Positions 29,095-37,985 are shown, counted from the stretch's first letter. The stretch is DNA of 64,000 nt from Fragum whitleyi (GCA_948146395.1 OX411555.1:43447225-43511224); one strand, 5' to 3'. Program-made: numbers and translations. The notes: generated by a model from the letters alone, not told the origin.

Positions 29095-32000
29095 TTATAC
29101 CCTAATACTTTCATGTCCAAATGGGACAGTATCTATATCATTGACCATTACTCTCTTTGTATATACTGATCTAAATGTTTTTGTTTGTGCTTCACTAGTG
29201 ACTTTTCTATCTCTATGTCTCCTGATTCTGCAGTCATAGGTTATCTTAATTTCAGTACTTCGATCCTGCATACATTTTGTGAATGCATCAAAATTGACCA
29301 ACTTGCAAGTTTTGTAGTCTAAGGTTATACCCTTGACTTTACTTTTACTTTCAATATCACCATCTTTGGTAACCAATTGATATGCATAGTTTTTTGGACC
29401 CAACCCTCTGAACTTAACAATTTTTGAGTTGGGTTCTTCATCGGTCCATTTCCCCAATCTACTATTGATAATAGGTGGATTCCATAACTGTGGGTCATGA
29501 ATGTACATGCAACTATCAGTGTCAATGTACAACACTCTATCATTCAGTTTTTAGTTTATAATTCAAGTCTAGCATAGGCCGTAACATATGATCCGACAAT
29601 GACATTGGCTGTTCCATGGGTCTCAACATGATCCAGCTTTGATTCATAGTTGACCAGAATGAATGGACATTCTTCATTGAATATTTCTACATGTTTAATA
29701 ATGTAGTTAGGGTTGTTGACAAGTTCAAAGTATTTTGATGGTTTTGATATATATTCTGATTGGGTCAATACCTCTCTTTGGGCAAGTTTTCCCCATAGCA
29801 AATTTAACATTATCTTTGCAAATGCCCTTCTTCCTTTGTTCTTTTTAATCATTGTAGGATACAGACTGATTCCTTCATCTGATTCATATTCCCGAATAAA
29901 TGTATCTTTGTCAGCTTGGGTTTTACACCATTCAGGATAACCACTGGCTTCTTGTTTGATTTTCAAAAAGTTGTCAACATACCCCCTAAAGAAATTATTG
30001 GAGAGAGATTCAAAGTGCCAAACTTCAAAGACATGAAGTAATCTGTAGCCACAGTCCAAAGCCTTGAACAATTCAACTGTGACCCATGTTCCTATCAACG
30101 CTCTCTCGTTTTCATTGTGAGAGCAAGTCTGTGAACTTTCTTCCGCACATGTTCTACATAGTGGAAACATCATTTTGTTATTACAATGTACGGGTAAAAT
30201 AGGGTGAAGCAAATCATCAGGTGGCAACACCTTACATTTGACATGACCTTCATACTGCCTAATGTTTTGGATGTCAATGCTTTCGCTTGTCAGGACTTTT
30301 GGGTGTCCAACAGGGTAGGATTTATACTTGCATACATAAGAATACAAAGAGCAAATGTCAATGTACTTAATTTCTTTTTCACTTGATTCGTCTATCTCAT
30401 GAGCAATCTTGACTGCATTACAACGCCCGCCATACAGTCCGTCCCTTGGATCTATTGGGTCAGAGTATGGGAATAAACCATTGATTACTTCACGATAATC
30501 TTTGTCTTTTTTTACTCTTGCATCGAACTCATGTTCCCAAATGTATTCAACTTTATAGCCTAACCTATTTAGATATTGTAGACGGGCCATTGTACCGTTA
30601 TACAAAGTTTGCATTGTAAAACCATTGATTGGGTTGGTTTGTAAACGGTTTGGGTAGCAGACTGGACAACCGTGCCATAGATCACCAAGAAATTCGTACA
30701 CTGTGTTGGTTTCTGCATGAAATCCATCAACAGATAAAGACTTGATCTCAAATTCCCCCAAATTCCGGGCATGCTGGATAAAGATGCCATTTTCATTTGC
30801 AATACTTTGGAGCCAACGAATGGCTTTCATAGAGAAACGACGCCTGGAGGAATCCTTACTTGAAATAATTGCAATTTGACCTTTAGGCAAATATCTACTT
30901 CTCCAGACCTTGTTACATGCATCAGCTATTGTTATAGCTTCCAGTAATGGATCAATACCTCCGTACTCAATAAACACTTTCCTGAAATGACCACACCCCC
31001 TTCTGAGGATATCAACATCTGAACGACAATATGACTCCATTTCTTTTTGAAAATTGAAAGTTTCTTTGTTTGTAACCTTTTCATTATACCATTTCATGAA
31101 CTCTTTTCTTAATTCTGGGGACATAGAGTCACACATGTAATAGGAGGTATCAAGATATGGACCATCATAGTCCCAAAACTGATCAGTGTTGGCAAGATGA
31201 GGAAAGAACCCCTTTTTCATTTCTTCCAGACCAAACGTATCAGGGAATTTACCAAGACGAAAGTTCATGAAGTTATAGGAGTCGATCAAACGAACTCCAT
31301 TCAACTCCAATTTCATGATATTGTTACCATTCATGATAAGAGATGGGGGTTGATTCCCAATTCTTATTATTTCATTCAAGATAAATTGGGCATCGTATCC
31401 TTTTGCATTGTGAGCTATAGCAGTCATACCCTTATGCTGCTTGGAGAAAAGCCAATTACAAAAATCAGTCAGAGTGCTATCACCTTGAAATATAACCTCC
31501 CTTCCTTCGGCAAACTCACTGCATGTTGAACAGTGATAATCAAGTGACTTATCTATGCATTCATCACAAGCTCTCTGTGCAATGCAATAATTTGGAATAT
31601 GTAGACCAGTATCTTGTTTGCATTCAAAATCATAGAAAATAAACAATGGTTTATTCTTTATATCACCTACATCATCATCATCCACATCATCATCACTTTG
31701 ACCATCCTTGCAAGACTTTTTTTTCTTTTTTAAATTCTCTATCACCATTGTCGCCTTTCTGTATCTTACTTTCGTAAGGCTGAATATGACAACGATGATC
31801 AGAATTAGTAACCTTTTTGCAGTAACGACACCTTTTCATACCTTTGCAAACATGATTATTTGTTCTAACATTGTATTGTTGCTTGCATTTACTGCAAAGT
31901 TTTACCAGATTACATATGGATTTCTTCTTTTTACCTTCAATTCTTCTATGATTATCAAAACATTCTTGTCCAAAAAACTTTCTTTTGCAACCATGACAGT

Positions 32001-33198
32001 AAAATTCTATGTTGTAAATATCACAACGTTGGGATGTGAAACAAGCTGAACAAATGTACTCACAGTAATGCTACTCTCTATGATCATATCCAACATCACA
32101 AAATTCACAATAATAGCAACAGGATAGAAACCCTGTCATACTTGTGATAAAGTCATAATGTCCTTGATGGTAATACAAATGTATCACTTTGCTATCCTGG
32201 TACACTACTGGATGTTGAAATGTCATTTCCACTTTAGAATGTTGTTGATGGACTTTGATCACATATTTCTGTTCGTACAAATAGGTCTGGACCAGCTTGT
32301 ACTCATCAACTCCACATGGTTTGTTAGGAGAAATTCCTACTTCCATCAGTAAACGTTCAGCTTCATCCTTTTGCATCGTCTTGTTTGATTGTCTAATAAG
32401 GTGCCATTTTCTTTTCCATTCATCACTATCATCTCGGTTAACATAATGTTTTCCAACGACAACTGCCCTTGCAAAACACATACTGTCTTCTGCATTTTTA
32501 ATTTCAACGATTGATTTTTTCTTCTTTGCAAAAACTTTCGTATCAAGTTCAGTTACCTATCGCTTACTCCCACCTAAGGGTAATCGTGTGTGTGTAATAT
32601 CTAATTTCATCTCACCATCATCTACCTTAAATTCAGTATTTGACTGCATGACTTTTTCAATTTCACTTAAGAATATTTCACCATTTAAATCACGCACATC
32701 CATGAAAGGTATATGTATCCCCATATCTAAAGCGGGGTGGCTGATGGTAACTCTGATTTTGTCATCTGGTTCAGTATCAAGTGTCTCGCTGAGTTGGGTT
32801 GTAATATCATCAAACAAGGTTTCAAGTTGTTGAGGTGAAATTTTATCAAATTCTTTAAATGTCACTGACACAACATGTGAGTCAGTTCTAAATAACCTGG
32901 ACTTCTTATTCATTACTTTGGACAGCTTGTACTTTTCTCTCATAGATCCGGACGTTTTTTCTTCTTCTACTTCATCATCCGATTCAATAGGTTTCACCTT
33001 TTTCTTTTTTGGTATCCAAAATTCATCATCAGATGAATCAGTATCATCTTGCATCGAAACATCTTTTTCCGATTCACTTCCTTTGTTTGACTCATTAGAC
33101 TCTGAGTCACTGTAGTCCAAAAGTTTAATTCTTTTCCACTTACGTTTATGAAGTGGAATCCATTCATCATTATCATCTTCCCTTTTTCGTTTTGACAT
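29095..33198 (-). pseudogene. Polinton protein-primed DNA polymerase B, broken
   Basis: About 4.1 kb, equivalent to some 1360 codons. The N-terminal part (33198-32557) has a basic/acidic head and a GIHIPFM...QSNTEF segment typical of Polinton polymerases. A Cys/His-rich region with many C-x2-C pairs follows (32100-31760). The catalytic part holds exonuclease motifs DFEC, AHNAKGYD and YCRSD (residues 40, 114-119 and 240-244 of the 31748-29556 frame), a VYEFLGDLWHGCP segment (349-361), palm motif A DICSLY, motif B KIMLNLLWGK, and motif C YIDTDS at 29529-29512. Lesions: TAG at 32557-32559, TAG at 32071-32073 (minus strand), a frameshift near the A-rich run at about 31715-31770, and a frameshift at about 29540-29558 just before motif C. 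It cannot make a full enzyme. Confidence 0.93.
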
Positions 33199-33356
33199 GA
33201 TTTCTCTTTCGGGTGTTCACAAAGAACTAATATCGAAATGAAACAAACCACAGCTTTTATAGGGTATTCATGACTCACCAGTTCGTAACTGTATAAATAC
33301 CACGTAGCTTTCGTGGTATTTCATCATTCACTCACAAATCTTTGTAGAGAGAAGAC
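33199..33356. promoter_or_regulatory. Divergent promoter between polymerase and zinc-knuckle genes
   Basis: Two TATA boxes face opposite ways: TATAAAA on the minus strand at 33255-33261 (57 bp before the polymerase ATG) and TATAAATA on the plus strand at 33292-33299 (58 bp before the zinc-knuckle ATG). A short palindrome, ATACCACG...CGTGGTAT, sits at about 33297-33321. Confidence 0.65.
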
Positions 33357-34279
33357 ATGTCTGAATTGGCTAAGAACATGAATTGTTATGACATTGTGTC
33401 AGAAGTTGTGAAAAAGATAAAGAACAGAAAACGTATGAAGGTGTACGTTAACCCATACACCCATGAATACGAAATAACCAACATACCAGCAGACTACCAA
33501 ATTCAGCATATTGGACCATACGTTGGTATGTTCATGTCTTATCAGTTCAGCAATGATGAATATCGGATTACAAAACAGAATGTATTTGATACACTTACCA
33601 TAGATGAGATATATGCTCCGGGGATGAAACGACCTGAATTTTGTTTCATCTGTCACGAGAAGGGTCACTTTGCGAAAGATTGTCCTGAGAAGACGAGAAA
33701 GGAGTCTTACTATGCTTTCGTCTTACTTTGCTTTATGTGAATCCAATAACCCACGATGTCATGATCTCAAGAAGAAACGATCGAACACCAGATTTGGACA
33801 ATATGGAATACGTTCGCGCATTCCTATCACACTGTAATGAACACAACAGATACTGTTTAAGGGTTGATAGAAAAAACACAGTGCAAAAGTTCGGGCCAAC
33901 AAATACACTAAAAAACAAATGTTCAGTGGAAACTCAAACTACTCATGTTCAACAGGACATTAATAACCATGAAGTAAATGATACTCAGAAAAATGACGGT
34001 CAGACTATAGACAATGTGAAAAACGAAACAGAGAGTCAGACTTAGAAAATCTGTTCTCAGGAAAAAGTGACAAGTGAAGAGACATCAAACCTAAAAGATA
34101 TCAAAACGGACACTGTCATCATGGACGAGGAGAATCAAAACTGTTTCTTCTGTAAGACCAGCGATCACCCGGAGAAAGACATTTGTCCTACACTAGTGAT
34201 TGACGAAACAAAGAAATCAAGAAAGAGAAAGACAAAAACTGAATCTGGCATCCCAAAGAAGAAAAGGAAACAAAACTAA
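33357..34279 (+). pseudogene. CCHC zinc-knuckle protein with two repeated modules, broken
   Basis: Three open pieces in order: 33357-33740, then a shifted frame to 34045, then the same frame from 34067 to 34279 after a TAG at 34043-34045. The first piece has a YVNPYTHEYEI segment and a zinc knuckle CFICHEKGHFAKDC (C-x2-C-x4-H-x4-C). The second piece repeats the YVNP-x-TH segment right at the frame change. The third has a second knuckle, CFFCKTSDHPEKDIC, and a basic KKKRK tail. So the ancestral gene probably held two copies of a YVNP + knuckle module. CCHC knuckles bind single-stranded nucleic acid, as in retroviral nucleocapsids. One frameshift (about 33670-33740) and one nonsense codon break this copy. 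AATAAA follows at 34413. Confidence 0.65.
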
Positions 34280-34412
34280 ATACTTAAACAAATAGACATT
34301 TTAAAGACATTGTTAAGTAGAGACATTTAAATGTACATAGACATTTTTGTTCTTGTAATGATTAAATAATGATTGTTTGTCATATGTTCATGTTTCATTT
34401 ATTTTGTATTTG

Positions 34413-34418
34413 AATAAA
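34413..34418 (+). terminator. Poly(A) signal after the zinc-knuckle gene
   Basis: AATAAA in an A/T-rich stretch 134 nt after the last stop. A conventional signal, unlike the stem-loop that ends the converging gene at 34547-34915. Confidence 0.55.
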
Positions 34419-34483
34419 ATTTTTAAAAACATTGTCTCTTTTTTATTTTTCACCATCCATCCCGATTTGCAGAAAAGTTAAAA

Positions 34484-34492
34484 ACTTTCAAG
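34484..34492 (-). promoter_or_regulatory. Histone downstream element-like box, diverged
   Basis: Minus strand CTTGAAAGT, sharing the GAAAG core with CAAGAAAGA at the same distance (10 nt) past a histone-type stem-loop. Six of nine positions match. Confidence 0.4.
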
Positions 34493-34502
34493 ACAATTGG
34501 AT

Positions 34503-34518
34503 GGTCCTTAAAAGGACC
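34503..34518 (-). terminator. Histone-type 3' stem-loop after the YPxL-repeat gene
   Basis: Minus strand GGTCCT-TTTA-AGGACC: perfect 6-bp stem, loop UUUA, preceded by TCAAAA and followed by ATCCA. It starts 29 nt after the stop codon of the gene at 34547-34915 and lies far inside the element, so it is not explained by the terminal repeats. Confidence 0.75.
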
Positions 34519-34546
34519 TTTTGATTTCTCCAAGTTCAACATCATT

Positions 34547-34915
34547 TCAATGAAAAGAAGTTAAACTTGGATATAATTGTACCATCCCCCTTTTCCATTC
34601 ACTACATTCAGTTGGTGGCATGAACTCTGAAAGATCAGGGTACATATCCCTATCTTTCACATGAAAGGAAGGCATGCCTGGGTACAACTCCATCATTCTT
34701 TCTTTCCATCCGGAATGTTCAGTTGGTGGTTTGAAGGTTGAAAGATCAGGATATAAATTTCCCGTCTTCACTAACTTCTTCTTCGTATAGAAATTATATC
34801 CACGCCGCAACATAAATTCATACAAAGCCTGGTTTCTTTGCTTCAGTTCATCATCGACTTTCTCTTTCTTCATTTTCTTAAAGATGCGTCGAAAGAAATC
34901 AAATACAGAATTCAT
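34547..34915 (-). CDS. Small protein with tandem YPxL motifs
   Basis: 122 residues. The N-terminus is a basic amphipathic helix (FDFFRRIFKKMKK). The C-terminal 70 residues are two copies of a roughly 34-residue repeat of pattern YPDLS-x-F-x-PPTE-x-S-x-W...LYP-x-x-x-SFH. Together they give four YP motifs: YPDL, YPGM, YPDL and YPSL. Three match the YPxL core recognised by the ESCRT adaptor ALIX, a late-domain motif used by many viruses to leave cells. Whether it works that way here is inference. Open and intact. It ends with a histone-type stem-loop; a TATTTAAA sequence at 34949-34956 could be its TATA box. Confidence 0.7.
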   Translation of the reverse strand: MNSVFDFFRRIFKKMKKEKVDDELKQRNQALYEFMLRRGYNFYTKKKLVKTGNLYPDLSTFKPPTEHSGWKERMMELYPGMPSFHVKDRDMYPDLSEFMPPTECSEWKRGMVQLYPSLTSFH

Positions 34916-35045
34916 CTTACAAGATGAAAAAATGTATGGAAAACTGCATTTAAATACCGTTTGAGATTACCTACTAACCTACTGACCCACTGACCTATAT
35001 AGATAAAACGAACATAATAACCTTCAAATGACTTTGAGAGAATTC

Positions 35046-35089
35046 AAGTGCTTCCTCCCGGGTACGCGCTCTATTTAGGGTATAAAAAG
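35046..35089 (+). promoter_or_regulatory. Promoter of the 78-residue gene: shared box plus TATA
   Basis: Box at 35046-35068 begins AAGTGCTTCC and ends GGTACGCG, matching 17 of 23 positions of the box at 36077-36099. TATAAAAAG follows at 35081-35089, 41 bp before the ATG at 35130. Confidence 0.65.
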
Positions 35090-35129
35090 ACGTCAGTTCC
35101 ATAAGAAATTCATTCTCTGGAACTCAAAC

Positions 35130-35366
35130 ATGGACTCTGAAAACATACGATCATTTGCCGTGATCTACATCAGGCACCCACCACCCTCGCAGGTTTTGCT
35201 TCTTGAGCAAATCCGGTATACCGCTAGGAAGGGGCCATGTGCTTGGACGCCGAAGATGACAGATGACTGGGTGTGGAATGAATTTATGGCACCCATTGGA
35301 CAGCCAAGGAGAGAGAGAGTTCACCCAAACATTCCTGATATTTACAGGGAAGAATACTGGGATTAG
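35130..35366 (+). CDS. Unknown 78-residue Polinton protein
   Basis: Not recognised. Contains PPPSQVLLLEQIRY, a GPCAWTPKMTDDWVWNEF segment rich in Trp, and an acidic/aromatic C-terminus (YREEYWD). No membrane segment. It has its own clear promoter (shared box and TATA box) and a histone-like stem-loop starting 24 nt after the stop, so it is very probably expressed despite its size. It is divergent from the YPxL gene. Confidence 0.65.
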   Translation: MDSENIRSFAVIYIRHPPPSQVLLLEQIRYTARKGPCAWTPKMTDDWVWNEFMAPIGQPRRERVHPNIPDIYREEYWD

Positions 35367-35389
35367 AATCTCTTTCCTCTAGAATAAAC

Positions 35390-35405
35390 GACCCTTTTCA
35401 AGGCC
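35390..35405 (+). terminator. Degenerate histone-type stem-loop after the 78-residue gene
   Basis: GACCCT-TTTC-AAGGCC: four of six stem pairs form, loop UUUC, followed by AACCA. Exactly 10 nt later comes CAAGAATGC (35416-35424), like the CAAGAAAGA element. Position and spacing match the other three stem-loops, so it is likely the same signal with two mutated stem positions. Confidence 0.5.
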
Positions 35406-36028
35406 AACCATATTGCAAGAATGCATCCATTTCTCAAATTGTCACATTTAAAATACACCGAACATAACCCGTATAAAGTATTCAGAATGTAGTTACAAGA
35501 TTTCATAGACCCAATATCGCATTTTCAAATAAATTCAACAATACGCTAAGTCAAGTAAAACAATGCTTCACTTGCGAGTTTAATCCACCCATCTACATTA
35601 AATATCGATTTTTATCTGACATGTACACCGATACCCGTTTCATATCGGAGTTTTACATTTTAAAGCGATAGCGAACCGGTTTTAAATCAGCGTGTTTCAA
35701 AAAGTCGCGTTAAGAGTGAATAATGATAAGATTTCAACTCTTTTCAGTCGAAAATGATAAAAATGACAAGTAATACATCTCAGCTAACATTACCAGTCAT
35801 CAAAATAAAATCAGTTTCAAGTAGAAAACAAAGGAAAAGACATTGGATCTACAGCAGAAATTCACCGTCAATTTCAAAAGTTTTTGCGAATTTATTCCTC
35901 ACGTTCAATAACTGTGCGAAGAACTTGATAAAAGAAATGATAAAAGAATAGGTTGACAAAACGTTTGAGATAGAAAATATTTACATTTTCTTCATCATGA
36001 AGAAGAAATTTGAGAAAAATCATCACTG
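35406..36028. other. Spacer within the Polinton right arm
   Basis: About 600 bp without a convincing gene. A 65-codon frame at 35754-35951 encodes a basic peptide (KSVSSRKQRKRHW...) but lacks a promoter or 3' signal, so I do not call it. Confidence 0.5.
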
Positions 36029-36099
36029 AGAAAACACAAATTCCCATCTCGACGTCCATTTTACTTGTCAAAGTAAAGGTGCTTTCGCCAAGGTCCGCG
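36029..36099 (+). promoter_or_regulatory. Subterminal inverted repeat with promoter box, right
   Basis: Inverse match to 19686-19758. Contains GAGAAAACACAAATT, ATCTCG, TCAAAGTA and the conserved box at 36077-36099 (AGGTGCTT...CAAGGTCCGCG). It lies 24 bp upstream of TATAAAA at 36123-36129. Confidence 0.75.
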
Positions 36100-36122
36100 C
36101 GCCCTACACTGTAGGCTAACAG

Positions 36123-36129
36123 TATAAAA
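36123..36129 (+). promoter_or_regulatory. TATA box for the right terminal gene
   Basis: TATAAAA 45 bp upstream of the ATG at 36174, below the conserved promoter box. Confidence 0.7.
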
Positions 36130-36173
36130 CTTCATCAGTCGTTCGTCAACCTCCGAAGCGAACACACGCAAAA

Positions 36174-36815
36174 ATGAATTCAGATTTCAATTTACAAGAA
36201 ATCATGTCTCAGGCAAATATCACACACGATGATTTGCTAGCATCAGCCATGGATTCAACATTTGGATCGAAGAGTTGTCAGATACTTGGACCTCAGGAGA
36301 ATTTATCATCAATCCAACAGAATTTCCAATCAGTGAGTACAAATGATGTTGTTCTTCAAAACATCCTCGCTGAATTGAAAACCATGAATTCGCGACAAGA
36401 AGCTATCATGATAAAAATCATTGCGGAGCTGAATACCTTCAACAAATCGTTTTTGGATTTCAAGACACTGACGGAGAGGATACAAATTCTTAACCAAAAT
36501 GTTCAAAAATTGTGTCAACAATCATCATCTCCAGTCACATTCAGACCAACACCGCTGAAGATTCCAGTTGAATTTGACTTTGAACAAACGAACTTTCACA
36601 AACTCGTAGACAGTATTATGACTGTGATGAAAAAGAAACAATCGTCACACACTTCATCGACCAAAAGATCATCATCTTCATCAGAAAGTGTTCGTCCAAG
36701 TAAAAGACATTGTTCAGAAAAAGAGAGGGGATACAAAATTCCTACAATGACAGGGATAGGTGCCTACGGCAAGAACATCGATAACTTCAAGAAACCAAAG
36801 ACCAAAAAGAAGTGA
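36174..36815 (+). CDS. Coiled-coil protein, outward-facing at right end
   Basis: 213 residues, not recognised. Residues about 58-115 form a long heptad-rich helix (LQNILAELKTMN...LTERIQILNQNVQKL), a likely coiled coil. A short conserved-looking domain follows (FDFEQTNFHKLVDSIM), then a Ser/Lys/Arg-rich tail (TKRSSSSSESVRPSKRH) that could be a nuclear localisation signal, and a basic end. TATA box, conserved promoter box and a histone-type stem-loop 36 nt after the stop make it a well-delimited gene. Open and intact. Confidence 0.75.
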   Translation: MNSDFNLQEIMSQANITHDDLLASAMDSTFGSKSCQILGPQENLSSIQQNFQSVSTNDVVLQNILAELKTMNSRQEAIMIKIIAELNTFNKSFLDFKTLTERIQILNQNVQKLCQQSSSPVTFRPTPLKIPVEFDFEQTNFHKLVDSIMTVMKKKQSSHTSSTKRSSSSSESVRPSKRHCSEKERGYKIPTMTGIGAYGKNIDNFKKPKTKKK

Positions 36816-36850
36816 TGAAATGAATAGTAGAACTATCAATCAACAAAAAC

Positions 36851-36866
36851 GGTCCTTTTCAGGACC
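36851..36866 (+). terminator. Histone-type 3' stem-loop after the right terminal gene
   Basis: GGTCCTTTTCAGGACC, an exact fit to the animal histone mRNA consensus GGYYCTTTTCAGRRCC, preceded by CAACAAAAAC and followed by ACCCA, also as in histone messages. It starts 36 nt after the stop of the gene at 36174-36815. Confidence 0.85.
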
Positions 36867-36875
36867 ACCCAACAC

Positions 36876-36884
36876 CAAGAAAGA
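36876..36884 (+). promoter_or_regulatory. Histone downstream element-like box, right
   Basis: CAAGAAAGA, identical to the classical purine-rich element of histone pre-mRNA, beginning 10 nt beyond the stem-loop. Confidence 0.75.
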
Positions 36885-37217
36885 ATTCATTTTCTTTCGC
36901 AAATTGTCAAAGTCCTTTTGCATTCCTCACTTTCACAATACATTCAACCACTTATTTCAAAGACAAAATCCCTATGACAAGTCCCTATCTTTCCGTCTTT
37001 GGACGGTAAGATAAGGACTAAGTCCACATGCACATTACTCACAAACCAACCCGCATTTCTCCTAAAAAAGACTAAGTCCACACGCATATTCCCCACAAAC
37101 CTAAGTTCACATGTTTTGTACAAAAGACTAAGTCCACACTCATATTCCCCACAAGCCTAAGTTCGCATTTCTGTGAAAAGATTAAGTCCAAATGCACAAA
37201 TAGCCTACCAAAAATCT

Positions 37218-37255
37218 GGACGTGAGTTTGGCACCAGGGTGCCAAACTCACGTCC
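37218..37255. repeat. Subterminal palindrome, right
   Basis: Perfect 18-bp arms (GGACGTGAGTTTGGCACC and its inverse) around a 2-bp centre, 9 bp inside the terminus. Confidence 0.92.
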
Positions 37256-37264
37256 ATTACTACT

Positions 37265-37270
37265 AACATT
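37265..37270. repeat. Target-site duplication, right (AACATT)
   Basis: Second copy of the 6-bp host sequence at 18837-18842. Confidence 0.92.
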
Positions 37271-37321
37271 TCCAATGTGTCTTTGCTTTCAGGAGCATGT
37301 TTGATCGTTTAGATACCACTA

Positions 37322-37747
37322 AAGTTATTAACATCGTGAAATTTACAATCATTCCGATCGAAACCGTTCCAAATCGCTCACTCAGCGCTCCATTCGTTCA
37401 TTCCAAACAGTCACTTAATTCAATAACGCTTCAAACTTATCAAAAATGTTAAGATAAAAATACTTCATTCAAAATAAGAATCGCTAGGAAAAAACGTGAT
37501 TTCACTGACTTTATTGAAGCGCATAAGCGAATGATAGGTTCTTGATGACATAAAGGCTATTTATAGGACCGGAATGAATATTTTATAAAGGAGAAGTGAT
37601 TATTATCGATTTGTTGTTCATCCTGAACAAAATTTGCGATATTGGATTATCTCCCATTACATTCACTTAAAACTCGCTCCACACACTCATTCAATGTCAT
37701 TCCAAAATCATCCCAAAATCTTTCATCTTGTCAATTTCACGATGTAT
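37322..37747. repeat. MITE family 1 copy next to the Polinton
   Basis: Begins AACATCGTGAAATTTACAATC 58 bp right of the Polinton and ends GTCAATTTCACGATGTATG, 120 bp before exon 6 of gene A. Core AGAAGTGATTATT ... GGATTATCTCCC. Confidence 0.75.
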
Positions 37748-37865
37748 GTCGAAACTAGAGCTTTGATGAGATTGTTGCTATCACATTTTGGTCTCCCAAC
37801 GACAAAATGAATCTAACATGAAATTCCGTAGTATTTCTTAATATGTCATTTTAATTAAATTTCAG

Positions 37866-37985
37866 GACCCTATTGTTAGATCCAACACTATACACACAAG
37901 AGGGTGTTTTAAAGCCATCACCGCTATTTTAGAAGACAACGTTTTAGTTGTGGGTGGTGTTATTATAGGAATTTTATTACCACAG
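37866..37985 (+). CDS. Tetraspanin gene A, exon 6 (loop end, TM4)
   Basis: A 40-codon phase-0 exon after TTAAATTTCAG and before GTAAGT. The last loop cysteine is in HTRGCFKAI, followed by a TM4 segment (VLVVGGVIIGILLPQ). The gene B exon at 54513 matches in length and in its IHTKGCF phrase. This exon lies 20 kb from exon 5 because of the Polinton, so splicing must span the element. Confidence 0.9.

Larger units (their letters stand above)
18843..37264. mobile_element. Maverick/Polinton element, about 18.4 kb, full length
   Basis: Ends are AG...CT, with 434-bp inverted repeats at 18843-19276 and 36831-37264 and a 6-bp AACATT duplication. It encodes the diagnostic Polinton set: protein-primed family B polymerase, retroviral-type integrase, FtsK/HerA-type packaging ATPase, adenain-like protease, double-jelly-roll major capsid protein and penton-like protein. 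It also carries about ten small genes. Polymerase, ATPase and the zinc-knuckle gene are broken, so this is a decaying genomic copy of a virus-like transposon. It sits in intron 5 of tetraspanin gene A and should be spliced out with the 20-kb intron. Confidence 0.97.
36831..37264. repeat. Right terminal inverted repeat of the Polinton
   Basis: 434 bp, the inverse of 18843-19276. From the inside outward it carries the histone-type stem-loop and purine box, a CCGTC...GACGG hairpin (36986-37013), the TAAGTCCA-type tandem units and the terminal palindrome, ending CCATTACTACT. Confidence 0.95.

Noticed and set aside
31197..31529. A 110-codon plus-strand frame
   Set aside because: Antisense to the exonuclease part of the polymerase.
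31708..32049. A 113-codon plus-strand frame with hydrophobic composition
   Set aside because: It lies opposite the Cys/His-rich region of the broken polymerase, whose C-x2-C pairs are clearly on the minus strand.
35754..35951. A 65-codon basic open frame in the right arm of the Polinton
   Set aside because: No TATA box, promoter box or 3' signal, unlike its neighbours; no recognisable motif.
19286..36815. Possibility that the GGTCC hairpins are plain palindromes or rho-independent-type terminators
   Set aside because: Animal Pol II does not use such terminators, and the matching loop, flanks, stop-codon distance and downstream purine box at each site point to histone-type processing instead.
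18843..37264. Classification as an adenovirus or a retrovirus insert
   Set aside because: A protein-primed polymerase with integrase, 6-bp duplication, 434-bp terminal repeats and this capsid type together define a Polinton; no retroviral LTR, reverse transcriptase or adenoviral early genes are present.
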